From: Armigeres subalbatus
Taxonomy: Eukaryota; Arthropoda; Insecta; Diptera; Culicidae
DNA length: 64,000 nt
Direction: 5' to 3'
Assembly (NCBI RefSeq): GCF_024139115.2
Contig: NC_085141.1
Coordinates: 391,826,632 to 391,890,631 of the forward strand
The notes below the pieces were generated by a model. The model ran no database searches. It saw only the letters and a list, made by a program, of their open reading frames with translations, and had not been told where the DNA came from. The position numbers and the translations under genes are program-made. Each line of letters starts with the position of its first letter. The first letter of the stretch is position 1. Positions 32,144 to 43,390 of this stretch are shown here, piece after piece.

Positions 32144-34349
32144 AAATAGGTTCGTGGCAGCATTGGTGAAGCCGACACACCCCCTTTTATCAAAACCGTT
32201 TTGACCCCACGCATCGGCTTATAAAGTTCCCGGGGTACACTTGGCTGGAGAAGGTTGCGTACCGTCATTTCCGCACCTTTGGCAGGCGAAGCTAAACCAC
32301 CACAAATCAACATCAATCAAGTTGCACGTTCTTCAACCGCATAGCAGCAGATCGCCGTTGTCGTCGTCGTCATTGTCAAGTCAAGCAAACTACCGACGGC
32401 GCATCAACTTTGCTTTGCGCGCCAGGAGACGAACGGACGCTTATACCGCACCCATGCGTAAGTCAGCGCACCGAAGCAGGAAGGGAGTGATCACAACATC
32501 GACGCAATACGCCGTCCGTCGGCGTGAGTTCCTGGCCCGGAGCCCTAGGCCTAGGCCCGGAGTAGTGCGCAATGCAGCCCCATCCGTAGGTCCGCTCCAA
32601 ACTAGCTACACAGAGAAACAGACGTCTCACTCAGCACATGTTCCATCGTTCACCTTTTTAACGGTTAATTTAATTTTATGTAGGTGGTCAATCGGGAAAG
32701 AAGAGTTGGAAGAGAGTGTACGCACGTAGAAATTAGGGAATTGCACGCACACACAGATAGCTCAGAAGGAAACAGTGGGAAATGCTAGGCCTAGGCGAAT
32801 GCAGGGAGATGATATAATGGATTAATGAAAAAGCAAAATTTGCCGCTATGAAACGAGTAGATAGCACCACCGTAGACTAGTTCCTACAAAACCTCTCGCA
32901 TGTTAACCTACATATACAGTAGCGACTTTATTTTGATGCGGTGAGTGCAATATGAGTTACCTAAAACAAATCCATTGCAATAAAACCCATGTAAACCTTG
33001 ATTGGAGCCTCATGTATGGGAGGGATCAAAGGCGAAAGAAATATCTCGATCGTAAGCGTTAGACCGGTTCAAAATCTGCTATTTGAATGTATTTAGTTGG
33101 CGTCTGTAAAGAATTTATGTCGCTTCGCGTTCGTGAGTATATTAGCGTATATTTGGGTGTATTTACTGAGTAGTCAGCCCGATTCTGACTTCTGATCGCT
33201 TTTCAATCTTGGACGGGGTGAAACGGGTAACTTTTTTGGGTTGGTCCGATGAGGAAAACCCCCGCCTGAACGACTTTGGTTCCAGGCCGGATATCGGAAA
33301 AATTAATTTGGGAAATCTCTTGGAATTAGTTGTGTCCGCTCGGAAACGAGAAGTACGACATACGTATGCAGGTTAGCCAGTCAGATTTCTCATTAAGAAA
33401 AGTGACCCTTCCCCTAAGAAGGTATCAAGCAAGGTAACAAAAACTTGTTGGGCGGTCTCCTACCAGGAGTGGCGCATAAGCCGCCCAATTCTAAACCGGA
33501 AACGCGACTGGCCGACCCGTTATAATCATTGTAATCCTTGTCGCTAGACTATCATGTTAAATAAATAGAAATAATTATTCCACTGTTAAACGCCAATGAA
33601 ACCACAAGTGTTTTAATTAGTACCAACGATGACAGCACCTTTTAAGCACATGGTAGTGATGCCTAATTGATGACAAAACTTAAAAAATGGATGGCAATAA
33701 AAAAAAGCGGACCGTATGTTGATTTAACAAATTGATCAAACTGCAATTCTGTATTGCCGGAACGCCGAATTGAATCCAGAATATTGTCTTTGTTTTCTCA
33801 AATTTAGTTGCGAATATTGCGGATTATCATGACAAACGACATCGAAATTCGCCGGAATTGAGCTGCACAGTACGTTGATTGCTACCAATGATGTCGTCTT
33901 AATAGAGCAATAAATAGGTTCTTCATCTCTCAGACCTTTTGTACCTCTACTACTTCAGGCTGCTCATTTAAACTGTCTTCTATCTAGTCCTTTGTGCTGA
34001 TTATTAGTCTCATCATATCTTCGATAGCTAAAAACCATCATAAGGCAGTCAAAAGGGCGCTTGGTGCTGTTGCGGAGAGCCTAGTTATGATTTATCAAGC
34101 GACGCAACTGGAAATGATAGTTCACGCTGTATTTCTAGTAGAAATTTTCTACTACTTATTAACTAAGTGAATTGTATTGCCGACTCTTTTTTCTTTCCCA
34201 GGGAAATATTTCCAAATGTTCGTCAAAAGCGGAACTACTCAAAACTATGAATAACAAACTACTCTTGAAACCCGGATTGTCATCCAACAAAACGAAAGCT
34301 TATTAGATTCAAACATTTTCCTTTCTATTATCAGTAATTCAACTTACCT
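32144..34349. other. Non-coding DNA; possible LTR-like or transcript-related segment
   Basis: A TATAAAG at 32219, a GC-richer stretch to about 32600 and AATAAATAG near 33557 could mark an old LTR or non-coding transcript, but no matching second LTR or coding frame is found. The sequence 34130-34275 is a half copy of the palindromic family at 35955-36166 (TAGTAGAAATTTTCTACTAC). Confidence 0.3.
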
Positions 34350-35734
34350 TCAAACTTGCGCATCGTCGACCACTTCGACTTTCACCTCGTGCGTCTTCAT
34401 ATGTGCCCTCAGAGCGTACTTGTTTTGGAACAGCTTGTTGCAATGCTGACACACGTCCTCTCGCGGGTTTTTGTAATGGGTATTGGTTTTCTGGTGCTGC
34501 TTCAGGTTAGACGATGTGGCAAATCGTTTCCCGCACCCATCCAAAGTGCACTCGTACGGCCGCTCGCCGGTGTGAACTCGCTCGTGCTTCACGAGTGCCC
34601 ACCGGAAGAGGAACCCCTTGGAACATATCGAGCAAACGAAGTCCTTTTCCGCAGCATGAGACAGCATGTGGGCGTTGAGAGTCTTGCGAAGGACGAACGC
34701 CTTACCGCATACCTCACAGGAAAATTTTCGCTCTCCTATGTGTACGGAATCGATGTGAGATCGGAGTTTGGCGTTGGTGTAGAATTTCTTCTCACATTTA
34801 TCGCATGGGAAGGGACGAACATTTGAGTGCGTTCTCATATGAACCTTCATTGCGGTAGATGTAGCACCGCAAATCGGACACATTCGAGGTGGCTTGGTAT
34901 AAGGTTCTTTAGGTTCCACGTGCACTTCTTCTTCTTTTTCTTGTTCATGCTGAATATTGGATGACTCGGAGGTTTCGGAAGGTTGATCTGCTTCATCTAC
35001 TATGTATTCTTCGTCCACGTAAACGTCTTCCTGATGAGATACAGTTTCATGTGTAGTCTCTTCTTCCTGATGTGATTCCACTTCTCCTTCGTCAAGTACG
35101 ACCCATTCCATTTCGGTGTATTCAGGTTCAATTTTGGTGTTAATATTTTCATCATCTTGCGCTGGTCCTACACTTTCCAGCTGATCTGGCTGATCCAATT
35201 TAACTTCCGGCGTTTCAGGCTCGTCTTCCTCTTTGCATGTGCCAACAAGTTCTTCGTAGACCACATCAAGTTCAGGTTCTTGAATTTCATAGTTCTCTTT
35301 CACTATTACTGCGACCGGTGGGTCGTCGTCGAATCTAGCACTGGGAAACTCTTTTAGCAGCCGTGCTCGATCCAGTAACTGGATTGATTCTTGTGCCGTT
35401 TCGCGAAAGTGCTGAATGGTGTGCAGCAGATCCCGACAGTTGCCGCATATCCTGTTAGGATACGCATCATTTTGAGCAAACTAGATGAGTTAGAAATTTT
35501 GGAGTTTATTCCGTTTATTCTGCATGGTAATATTCGAAAGTAATATACAAAGGTACGAACCTGAATCCCAAGTGTAGTAAGAACTTCGCGGACTATGGCG
35601 TTGATGGTAAAAATATCTGTCTTGCCCACCATTCTATCAAAGAGTGGAGACAAATCGTCTGGGTTTATAGTTAGACAGAATCTACATAACTTTGAATAAT
35701 TCTCCACTAAAGTTTTGATACGAGTTAAAGACAT
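34350..35734 (-). CDS. ZAD and C2H2 zinc-finger protein, putative transcription factor
   Basis: There are two exons on the minus strand, 35734-35561 and 35480-34350. A phase-0 intron of 80 bp (GTTCGT to TCTAG) separates them. The product has 434 residues. The N-terminal ZAD domain uses Cys17/Cys20 (CRFC) and Cys70/Cys73 (CGNC), split by the intron. This dimerisation domain is characteristic of insect zinc-finger transcription factors. A very acidic linker follows (residues about 118-255, rich in Glu). Six C2H2 fingers from about residue 259 to 426 begin CPICGATST, CDKCEKKF, CEVCGKAF, CSICSKGF, CTLDGCGKRF and CQHCNKLF. The first finger is short, with 9 rather than 12 residues between its second Cys and first His. 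A GTAAGT lies just after the stop codon and could allow an alternative 3' end. The frame is intact. The DNA target is unknown. Confidence 0.92.
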
Positions 35735-35954
35735 TTTTCTGTTTGGTATTCTAAAAAATTATTCCAAAAAGCTGAACAATAAAAAAACTAGAATGCGAAC
35801 CAGATCAAAACAAAAGAAGTAAAAAAATATTCAAACACGTTAATCTTTTTTCAGGGAAAATTGAGACGCGTTTACCCTTTCCACTGTTTTCCATTTCTCG
35901 CTTGAGGGCAAGCTTGAGGGTAAATATTTATTGCGAGAACAGAGATAACTTCTA

Positions 35955-36166
35955 CACGCTCATTTTTTTCTACTCAATAGTGAGTAGTTTTGTATTGCCG
36001 TCTCTTTTTTTCCCACAGAAATTTTACTCACTTTTGAAAAAAAGTGGAACCACTCAAAATTTGAGTAGTTCCACTTTTTTTTCAAAAAGTGAGTAAAATT
36101 TCTGTGGGAAAAAAAGAGACGGCGATACAAAACTACTCACCGGTGAGTAAAATCAAAATGAGCGTG
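35955..36166. mobile_element. Near-perfect palindromic MITE, TA-flanked
   Basis: The left end CACGCTCATTTTT and the right end reverse complement CACGCTCATTTTGATTTTAC pair, and the arms remain almost identical to the centre (ACTCAAAATTTGAGT). TA lies on both sides (35953-35954 and 36167-36168). It contains TCTCTTTTTTTCCCACAG, which also resembles a splice acceptor. Confidence 0.85.
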
Positions 36167-36168
36167 TA

Positions 36169-37363
36169 ATTTTGCGGAGCAAAGAAGAAGAAGAAGACTG
36201 AGTGTCGGAAACTTCAAATGACATGCACTGTGCGAAAAGTGTTGATATTCCTTGATATCAAGAATATTCGAGAAGTCTAAAATGTTTCAAAATCGCATAA
36301 ATATGTTCCGAAATGCCTTGAAAGTACCATAAAGGTTATTTAAAATATTTAGCGGCATGTAACACTCGTTTAAAGTTACATATTTTCTTTGATTTCAATA
36401 ATCAACATTCACACCGAAAAAATCAACCAACATTATTTTCCGTGCATCATGTGATTTGACGTTTGCGGAACAGCTTTCCGACGGTCGACCGTCGGACCCT
36501 CGTTCGAATTTTTCTATATCTTCTCGCAATAAAATCAGCAGTGATTCAAATCGTTCGGGGCTGTCAGTTTGAATATGAATCTGAAACATTCATTTTCCCA
36601 GCAGCTGTTCTAGATTCATTTTTTATACCAGTCAAATGTTAAAAAAATAAAACTGGTATAACGCTCCGTTCTATTTTCTGCAGATTTGAACCACGATTGA
36701 ATCACGAGATTCAAATATTTTCCAATTGTTTTGGTGTATGAATGCGTCATTTTATCTACGGATCAATCCACTTTGCAATTACGGCGCCTTTCTTGGCGCC
36801 AACATGATGATTTCATTTAATTGAAAATTTGAAAAACATGAATAGAACACTGCTGGGGAAACTAGCTAGTTTGTTCTATTTTGCTCCAGATTCAAACTAG
36901 AATAGTGGTCGAAAATTTGGAATGAAACTGAATCACTCCTGATTTCACTCGAGCAACTTCACTCGTGGTCTACTCTTGGTCCAAATTTATACCACATTTT
37001 GAACAAGTCCAAATCCAAAAACCCAGATTAATCCACATACAGTGAGATTTTGACCCTTCCTTAGTTATAAGGAAATATTTCCAGACTCCAGTATTTAAAA
37101 CGAGATAAATCTACTCAACTTCCCACGGCGATTGAACGTTTTAAAATACAAATTTATTGCCTACTAAAAGGCGGATTTCATGGGTTGAGTGACAATAAAT
37201 AGATGAAAACGAACTGTACGTCAAGCTGCCTATCTATCAGGCGCTCGTCGGATTGAATAACTGTTGTAACATGGCTAGTAACTATCGTAACGCTGGTAGC
37301 ATGTACAATTTAGGGTGGTTCAAAAAATCGATTTTGCTCCACAGCGCTCATCTGATTCATGTT
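36169..37363. other. Intergenic DNA with dispersed repeats
   Basis: The sequence 36700-36910 is a copy of the repeat at 24105-24300 (CACTTTGCAATTACG, GAATAGAACACTGCTGG), with an added GGCGCC palindrome. The sequence 37018-37040 (AACCCAGATTAATCCACATA) matches the terminus of the 7888-10800 repeat family. No gene is found. Confidence 0.45.
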
Positions 37364-37787
37364 CTGAGTGTCCTCTGAAAATTTGAGCTCATTTGAATTA
37401 AAACTGATTTAGCACAAGCCGTTTCAAGTTTGCATGCAAATTAGTATCACTGAAACGTGCAGTGCAACATAGTAGCCTGAAGTTATGTTGAGGAGTTATG
37501 CAATTAGCTCCAGAAAATCACGGTATAGATCAAATTCGATTACTATTTAATTATTGGAACAATTAATAAAGATGCGGTTTTCACCGAGGTTTTCACTGAG
37601 TGTAAGCTATTGAGTATTCCATTTAGCAATGTAGGTTTTCTTTTAATATGCGCTTAATGAAAGCGTCATTAAATATCAGTATAATGAAAAAATAAATTTC
37701 CCCATACTAATTTGCATGCAAACTTGAAACGGCTTGTGCTAAATCAGTTTTAATCCAAATAAGCTCAAATTCTCAGAGGACACTCAG
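37364..37787. mobile_element. MITE with CTGAGTGTCCTCTGA ends
   Basis: Arms of about 100 bp run from CTGAGTGTCCTCTGAAAATT, through GCACAAGCCGTTTCAAGTTT and GCATGCAAATTAGTAT, and return in reverse complement to TCAGAGGACACTCAG. No coding frame is present. A relic arm lies near 18710. Confidence 0.8.
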
Positions 37788-37929
37788 TAAATTTTAGGAA
37801 TTGCACACATACGCACACATACATGCATATAAGTGGTCTATTAGTGTCTCGAAACATGCTCACATTTGCTATCTAGCTATTACTGAAGAAATTTTTACGT
37901 TTTTGCTTTTCTGAAAAGATTTTTTGGTA

Positions 37930-38813
37930 GGATAAATGATGTATCTTGGACAAGCGCAGGACATTCATTAGAAAATATATCGAGATTGAATAGTATAAAA
38001 CAATTGAAAACCGCTAGGTTCATCCAAATTCATAACCTATGATTAGTCTTGTGTCTCCATTGCCCAATTTTTGAGTAAATTACGTTTACTAGGTGTAAAC
38101 TGTGATATACTGCGAACTGAAATATTTGCTTTTTGGACATCAAATATATAATTTCGACATGGAAAATGCATATATTTTGGACAGAGTCATTTTCTCCTAA
38201 TTTAAAAATGACCACCTACAGATCTCAATGGTATGACTTACCTGCACGTATCCACATTCATTCAAATGCATTTATTTGCTTAACTGACATAGAGTAAACC
38301 AGAAATTAACATTGTTTCGCAATCTTATCGATATCATTGAAAACAGCCTGAAAGTTGGCAATTAATGGTTCATCCATGTACTGTACATGGGGTGACCAAT
38401 AAATGTCTGATGAATAAAAACATAACTTCATTTTGGTCACTCCTTTTTCATCCGTCTCAAGTTCATGTTAAGCGATTGGAATATGTTAGTATCTCAATTA
38501 CAATCAAACTTTGGCCGCAGGACCTCAAGATTGCCGTTTGAACCAATTTAAACGTGTTTCAGGTGCATGTTACGAAGAGTCCTATAATGCATGTTCTCCT
38601 GCATACTGGCGTCCAGCAGGCACTTTGGTAGATAGCTTTACATTTTAGATCATTTTAAAGATAAATAATAGTTGATTTGTGAATTCTCATCAGGAGCCGC
38701 TAGAGTTGAGGTAAAAGTATGGAATGATCATACTTTCGATAAAAATTTTCCTACACATTATCTAAAATTTAACGAAGAAGCTCAGGCTTATGTCCAAAAT
38801 ATATCATTTACCC
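37930..38813. mobile_element. 884 bp TA-flanked element with GGATAAATGATGTATCTTGG end
   Basis: The left end GGATAAATGATGTATCTTGG matches the reverse complement of the right end, GGGTAAATGATATATTTTGG. TA flanks both sides (37928-37929 and 38814-38815). The interior has no significant reading frame. Confidence 0.7.
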
Positions 38814-38817
38814 TACA

Positions 38818-39420
38818 CCCGGATAAAAAAGTACCATAGGATCAACAGTGTAAACAATTGAATTACCATATGCTCTACGGTATACAATAGGATATATTGT
38901 TTCTTGATGTTTGCACATATTGTATTGACACCGTGGATATAATACGTCAACATAATTCTCTAATGTTACTATACTTGCAATTGTTTTTGGACCATTTCAA
39001 CACATAAGTTTAATTCATTCGTAACTTTTAAAAACTTTGTTCAAATTGCATATTAGCAATATAACAATATTAAATTTTACCCCATTGCGCCAAATATGCC
39101 TTATTTTTCTTTAAATTGCATATTGTTGAACGGTAAAGCCGTCATAATTACACGCCAAAAATATTGCGGTTGAAACTACCATTCCGAGGGTTATTTTAAG
39201 AATATGCACCGACGATCTTCAGCAGATAACAAACCCGTTTGATTTTACCATGCGCGCAGTAAAAATCAACTGTGGTCCATGCGGAATGTTGTCACAGTGA
39301 TGAATTTCTCTGAAACCATGGTAAAATTGACTGAAATTTCATGGTAGTTATAAAAACAAAACGTAGTCTACAAAATAGTAGTTTTTACCACGGATTTTTT
39401 TTCTGTGTAGGAAATCCAAC
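38818..39420. mobile_element. Left-end-like sequence of the CCCGGATAAAAA family
   Basis: CCCGGATAAAAAAGTACC begins a stretch rich in ACAAT/ATTGT motifs. A possible opposite end, TTTTATTCGGG, occurs at 42366-42376. Flanking dinucleotides do not match, so the pairing is uncertain. Confidence 0.35.
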
Positions 39421-39482
39421 ATCGTATTGTTTTAATATAAAAATACAGTGCAACCAAATATGAAGCAACAAAAGTTGGACTG

Positions 39483-40165
39483 GTGGTGAATGCGTCAAAA
39501 ACAAAGTACATGCTTGTGGGTGGAACCGATCGCGACAGGGCCCGCCTGGGAAGCAGTGTTACGATAGACGGGGATACCTTCGAGGTGGTCGAGGAATTCG
39601 TCTACCTCGGATCTTTGCTAACGGCTGATAACAATGTTAGTCGTGAAATACGAAGGCGCATCATCTGTGGAAGTCGGGCCTACTACGGGCTCCAGAAGAA
39701 ACTGCGGTCAAAAAAGATTCGCCACCGAACCAAATGTATCATGTACAAGACGCTAATAAGACCGGTTGTCCTCTACGGGCAAGAAACATGGACAGTGCTC
39801 GAGGAGGACTTGTAAGCACTCGGAGTATTCGACAGTCGGGTGCTTAGGACCATCTTTGGCGGTGTGCAAGAAGACGGTGTGTGGCGACGAATAATGAACA
39901 ACGAGTTCACTCAGTTCTACGGCATACCCAGTATCCATAAGGTAGCTAAAGCCGGTACGCTAAAGGGTACGATGGGCAGGACATGTTGCAAGAATGCCAG
40001 ACAGCAACCCTGCAAAGATGATGTTCGCTTCCGATCCAGCAGGTATGAGACGGCGTGGAGCGCAGCGAGCGAGATGAGCAGACCAGGTGCAAAACGACTT
40101 GGCGAGCGTGGGGCGTATTCGAGGATGGAGAGATGCGGCCTCGAACCGTGTATTGTGGCGTAAAA
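39483..40165 (+). pseudogene. Non-LTR retrotransposon RT C-terminal fragment
   Basis: The plus-strand frame begins in the thumb region of the same RT family as 1-1490: VNASKTKYMLVGG, FVYLGSLLTADNNVSREI, then PVVLYGQETWTVLEEDL. A TAA at 39813 interrupts it. A shifted continuation carries VLRTIFGGVQEDGVWRRI and further degraded sequence to about 40165. The 5' part is missing and the copy is inactive. Confidence 0.85.
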
Positions 40166-40504
40166 TTGTTGATTCAGTGTTCCCGCATAGAAATAAAACG
40201 TACACTGAATGGTTATTATTATAAGATTTCCATTCCGCATGTGATCAACATTAGCTGTACGATTCACGTACAATCATATGATTAATTTATCAATCGCTTT
40301 GATCACACCAAATTGTTGACAGATTATAAATCTTATAGTAAAGATTACTGGATTGGGAAATGAAAATAATATGTAAAGAAAAATCATACATGATATAATT
40401 TGGGTAGCTATTCACACCCGACTACATAAAAAGAAGTATTTTTATTTTCAGTGTTAAAGTCGACGTCACTTGGTCAGGCCGATTTGAAGGCTTCGTAGTT
40501 TTTA

Positions 40505-41869
40505 ATGAAGTCGGTGGTGATCGAAGTGGCGATCTCAGTGGTGGTTAAAAAAATGCATGTAAGTCAAAACTCTATTATATGAAATATGTTTTAAATCTAT
40601 TTTTCTTTCTCCCACATGTTCGTTTATCTACAGAAGCACCCTTTTTCTTCCATTACACGGGGATACACACGGGTTGTACATAGGATGGTATTACGCCACC
40701 TTGTACGCCGGTGCAATACGCTGTTCATTACTGCGCTACCGAATTCATCATATCAGCTGAACCGCAATGACATGCTTATGCAGGTAATATTCTTATGTAT
40801 AGCCCCTTTTCAATGTGGTACTCGGCTTGTAAAACGGCCGTGCGTTGATCCAATGACTGAACGGTATTGTCACAGGATGCCGGACCCAAGCAACCAAAAG
40901 TTCCGTTAAAAGTACGCTTTTCGCTTAATCAGCTCAGACTAGCTGACGTACTTTTAAAGGAACTTTTGGTTACTTGGGGAACTCTGACTAGACCATCATT
41001 ACAAAATCCACGGAGTGTTTCTGTATTGCGACTTGACTAATCGCAATAACCTTTCAATTATTGGGCCGATATCAGTTAGTGGTGATTGGTCCCTATAGAT
41101 ATTGCGCCTATCTACGTTCGTATCATGATATTTAGGCTCAAATCTAGCCATTACAGTCGCGTTCCATTTTATTGCGTTCAGAGCTTTAGTATCACGAGTG
41201 GTTAGCAATGTTTATTATTTGATGTTGTATCAGTCATGAAACAAATCTTAACAGAAATTACTTTTATGAACAGGTATCCACCGGCTAACCCTAAATGGAC
41301 CTATTTTACAAATATTTATAATATAATTTCGTCTTGAATAATACCTACTTTTACTATTACTTTTATATTTCCACGCATCTATTTGTTAGAAAGAACACCA
41401 TGCGTGATACAATGCATTTATCCCCGATCATTGTGAACAGATGACCACGTAGCGTATTTTCAACGCCACGTGCACGCAGTGTTAAAATAATGCAGGTAGA
41501 CATCAGCGCGTGGAAGCTTTTCCCCGATTCACTTTTGCGTTTTTAACTGTTGAAAAGACGCTACGTGGACGTGGACATCGAGCCTAACATGTGGAGTTAA
41601 CAACAATTTTTAACTAATACTTCGTCGAATCTCGCTCTCGCTTTGCATCGCATCCTTACGTATATATTATAGAAATGCTCCATCACCGCTAAATGTATTC
41701 TTTCTTTCAATATAATTTACAGGTGGAGTTGTTGAGTGAACATCTGTACGAAAGGGGTCCTGTTAACGCAGCTTATGCTTGCTGCTTTTCGCGCTCGGCA
41801 ATGGCGGTGAATGTGGCAAAATACACTACATGTACTAAGAAGATTAGAAAAAGCTATATTTTTTTATAA
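40505..41869 (+). CDS. Candidate small three-exon gene of unknown function
   Basis: Three segments join in one frame: 40505-40558 (18 codons from ATG), 40634-40783 (50 codons) and 41723-41869 (48 codons plus TAA). The junctions are CAT|GTAAGT, TCTACAG|AAG, CAG|GTAAT and TTTACAG|GTG, all phase 0. An acceptor-like TTTTATTTTCAG ends at 40451, so an upstream non-coding exon is possible. The signal AATAAA overlaps the stop codon at 41869-41874. The 116-residue product is basic, begins MKSVVIEVAISVVVKK, and contains VRRC and YACCF. No domain is recognised. The second intron holds small hairpin elements. It may be a lineage-specific gene, a non-coding RNA or a transposon-carried fragment. Confidence 0.4.
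40885..40978. mobile_element. Short hairpin element with CCCAAGCAACCAAAAG ends
   Basis: CCCAAGCAACCAAAAGTTCC pairs with GGAACTTTTGGTTACTTGGG, followed inwards by AAAAGTACG and CGTACTTTT. It is 94 bp long with no coding capacity. Confidence 0.8.
41445..41568. mobile_element. Small MITE with CCACGTAGCGT ends
   Basis: CCACGTAGCGTATTTTCAAC at the left pairs with GTTGAAAAGACGCTACGTGG at the right. The length is 124 bp. It lies in the second intron of the candidate small gene. Confidence 0.6.
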
Positions 41870-41874
41870 ATAAA

Positions 41875-42615
41875 ATATAACAGAAACTTTTTAGTGTTGG
41901 CTTATTTTATTACACAAAATTGAAGAAAAAACAAAATATTATCCCATTGAAGTTTGTAAAATAATATTATACATCGTAAAATACAGTAATTGTGTTATTG
42001 AATAATTATCGCACAGCGTTTAATTTGGATTACCAGCTGAATCGTTGAAAAATCATACTATTTATTATTTTTGTTGAATATAATCAAAACTCGAATGATC
42101 GCGTGGAATAAAAAATGAAGATAAACTCATGATTCATGGTAAAATTGCTTTGCAAAAATACATGCAAAAGTTGATGTTTTTGAATGGTAACGATACTTAA
42201 CAACCCATTCAATGTATCATCCAAAATCAAAATAATATAAGGGCTATCGTAAATATCATTCATGGAATAATAAGCGTACAGTATTTTCTATGATTCCTCT
42301 AAAAATTCAACTATAGTTCTTTATACTCTAAAAACGATAACTAGAAAAATAGTTGTATAATTTCATTTTATTCGGGTTATCTGTTTAGATGTAGACTAAA
42401 TAAATGAATGAATAGTGACCGAAGTTGACCGAAATGAGGAAAAATTACCCTAATCGACAGTTTTATAAATGTTTATGATGATAATCCAATTGATCCACAC
42501 CATATTTTCTTTACATATATACATTACACTTAAAATAAATCGCAGATATCTGTGAAATTTCACCGATATCTCAACAGCAGAACTGTTCGGTGAATAATTT
42601 TACAGATTTTCGGTG
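41875..42615. other. AT-rich DNA with a CCCGAATAAAA-type right end
   Basis: The sequence 42030-42376 resembles the 25742-26034 remnant (CATTCAATGTATC-type and ACGATACTTAACAACCC motifs) and ends TTTTATTCGGG. No gene is seen. The sequence 42540-42615 is the left part of another repeat that continues after the 42624-43044 insertion. Confidence 0.35.
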
Positions 42616-42623
42616 GTTTTGAC

Positions 42624-43044
42624 TAGGGATCCTATATTAAGAGATGTGCGAATACTTTTCCAGACGATTTAGCAACGCTGTAATCTTTGTAAACAAACGC
42701 TGCCAGCACTTGCCGTGGCGCAAAATGTTGGAGCTCGAATATGACTTTGCGCATAATGTCATTTTCAGATTTCGTTATCTAACGTCCAACAGTGCATTAT
42801 CACTAAAATAAAAGTGCAATACAAATAAACAAAGTACCATGGATAAACTAGACTACTTCAACTTGCCAATGTAAAACAAATTGTTTATTCGACAAAATTT
42901 TTCGTAAAATCTTTTTAAGTACAATCGCAATACCATTTAATCCGCAACAATAACAATGTTCATTTGGCTCAGATTCTGACAGCTCTCAATGCTCGATTGG
43001 CTCAAGATGGCCGCTTTCGCATATCTCTGAATGTAGGATCCCTA
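42624..43044. mobile_element. hAT-like MITE with perfect 8 bp duplication
   Basis: The left end TAGGGATCCTATATTAAGAG and the right end reverse complement TAGGATCCCTA-type (TAGGGATCCTACATTCAGAG) bound a 421 bp element. GTTTTGAC is present on both sides (42616-42623 and 43045-43052). An 8 bp duplication and TAGGG ends fit the hAT superfamily. Confidence 0.9.
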
Positions 43045-43094
43045 GTTTTGACAGTTGAACAAAGGAAATCGCCGAAAATTTGGTGAAAAAATTA

Positions 43095-43390
43095 CCGAAA
43101 AGGCCTTTTTTCCCTTCCCCTCACCCAGGAACGCCAGAGGGCTTTCCTCCAGCTAGTGTCAAACAGTACAGTGACCAATTGATTTTTACCCACCGATAAG
43201 CCGCCGTTATACTAATGACACACTGGTGGTATTCGTACCATGGTACAAGTTGTACCACTAGTGTGTCACCTTGTACCATGCTGGTACAACGAGGAAAACC
43301 ATGGTACAATATGTACTAGGGTATATAACCGTGGTACTTGTACCACCAGTGTGTCTTTAGTATTACCGAGCGTGGAAAGCTGGATAGAGA
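43095..43390. mobile_element. Half fold-back element interrupted by a MITE
   Basis: The sequence matches the right half of the fold-back at 54905-55136: GGCCTTTTTTCCCTTCCCCT, CTAGTGTCAAACAGTACAGT and, at its end, GTGGAAAGCTGGATA. The left half is missing. A MITE lies at 43210-43362. Confidence 0.8.
43210..43362. mobile_element. MITE with TACTAATGACACACTGGTGG ends and TTA duplication
   Basis: The termini TACTAATGACACACTGGTGG and the reverse complement TACTAAAGACACACTGGTGG enclose 153 bp with repeated TTGTACCA/TGGTACAA motifs. TTA flanks both sides (43207-43209 and 43363-43365). Removing it restores the fold-back arm GCCGCCGTTACCGAGCG. This fits a 3 bp-target superfamily such as PIF/Harbinger (inferred). 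Confidence 0.85.

Noticed and set aside
32241..32729. A 162-codon plus-strand open frame
   Set aside because: The translation is low-complexity Ser/Arg/Pro without a domain, and neighbouring frames are equally open. It is better explained by GC-richer non-coding DNA.
39750..40285. Antisense frames over the LINE RT tail
   Set aside because: They are shadows of the plus-strand retrotransposon frame.
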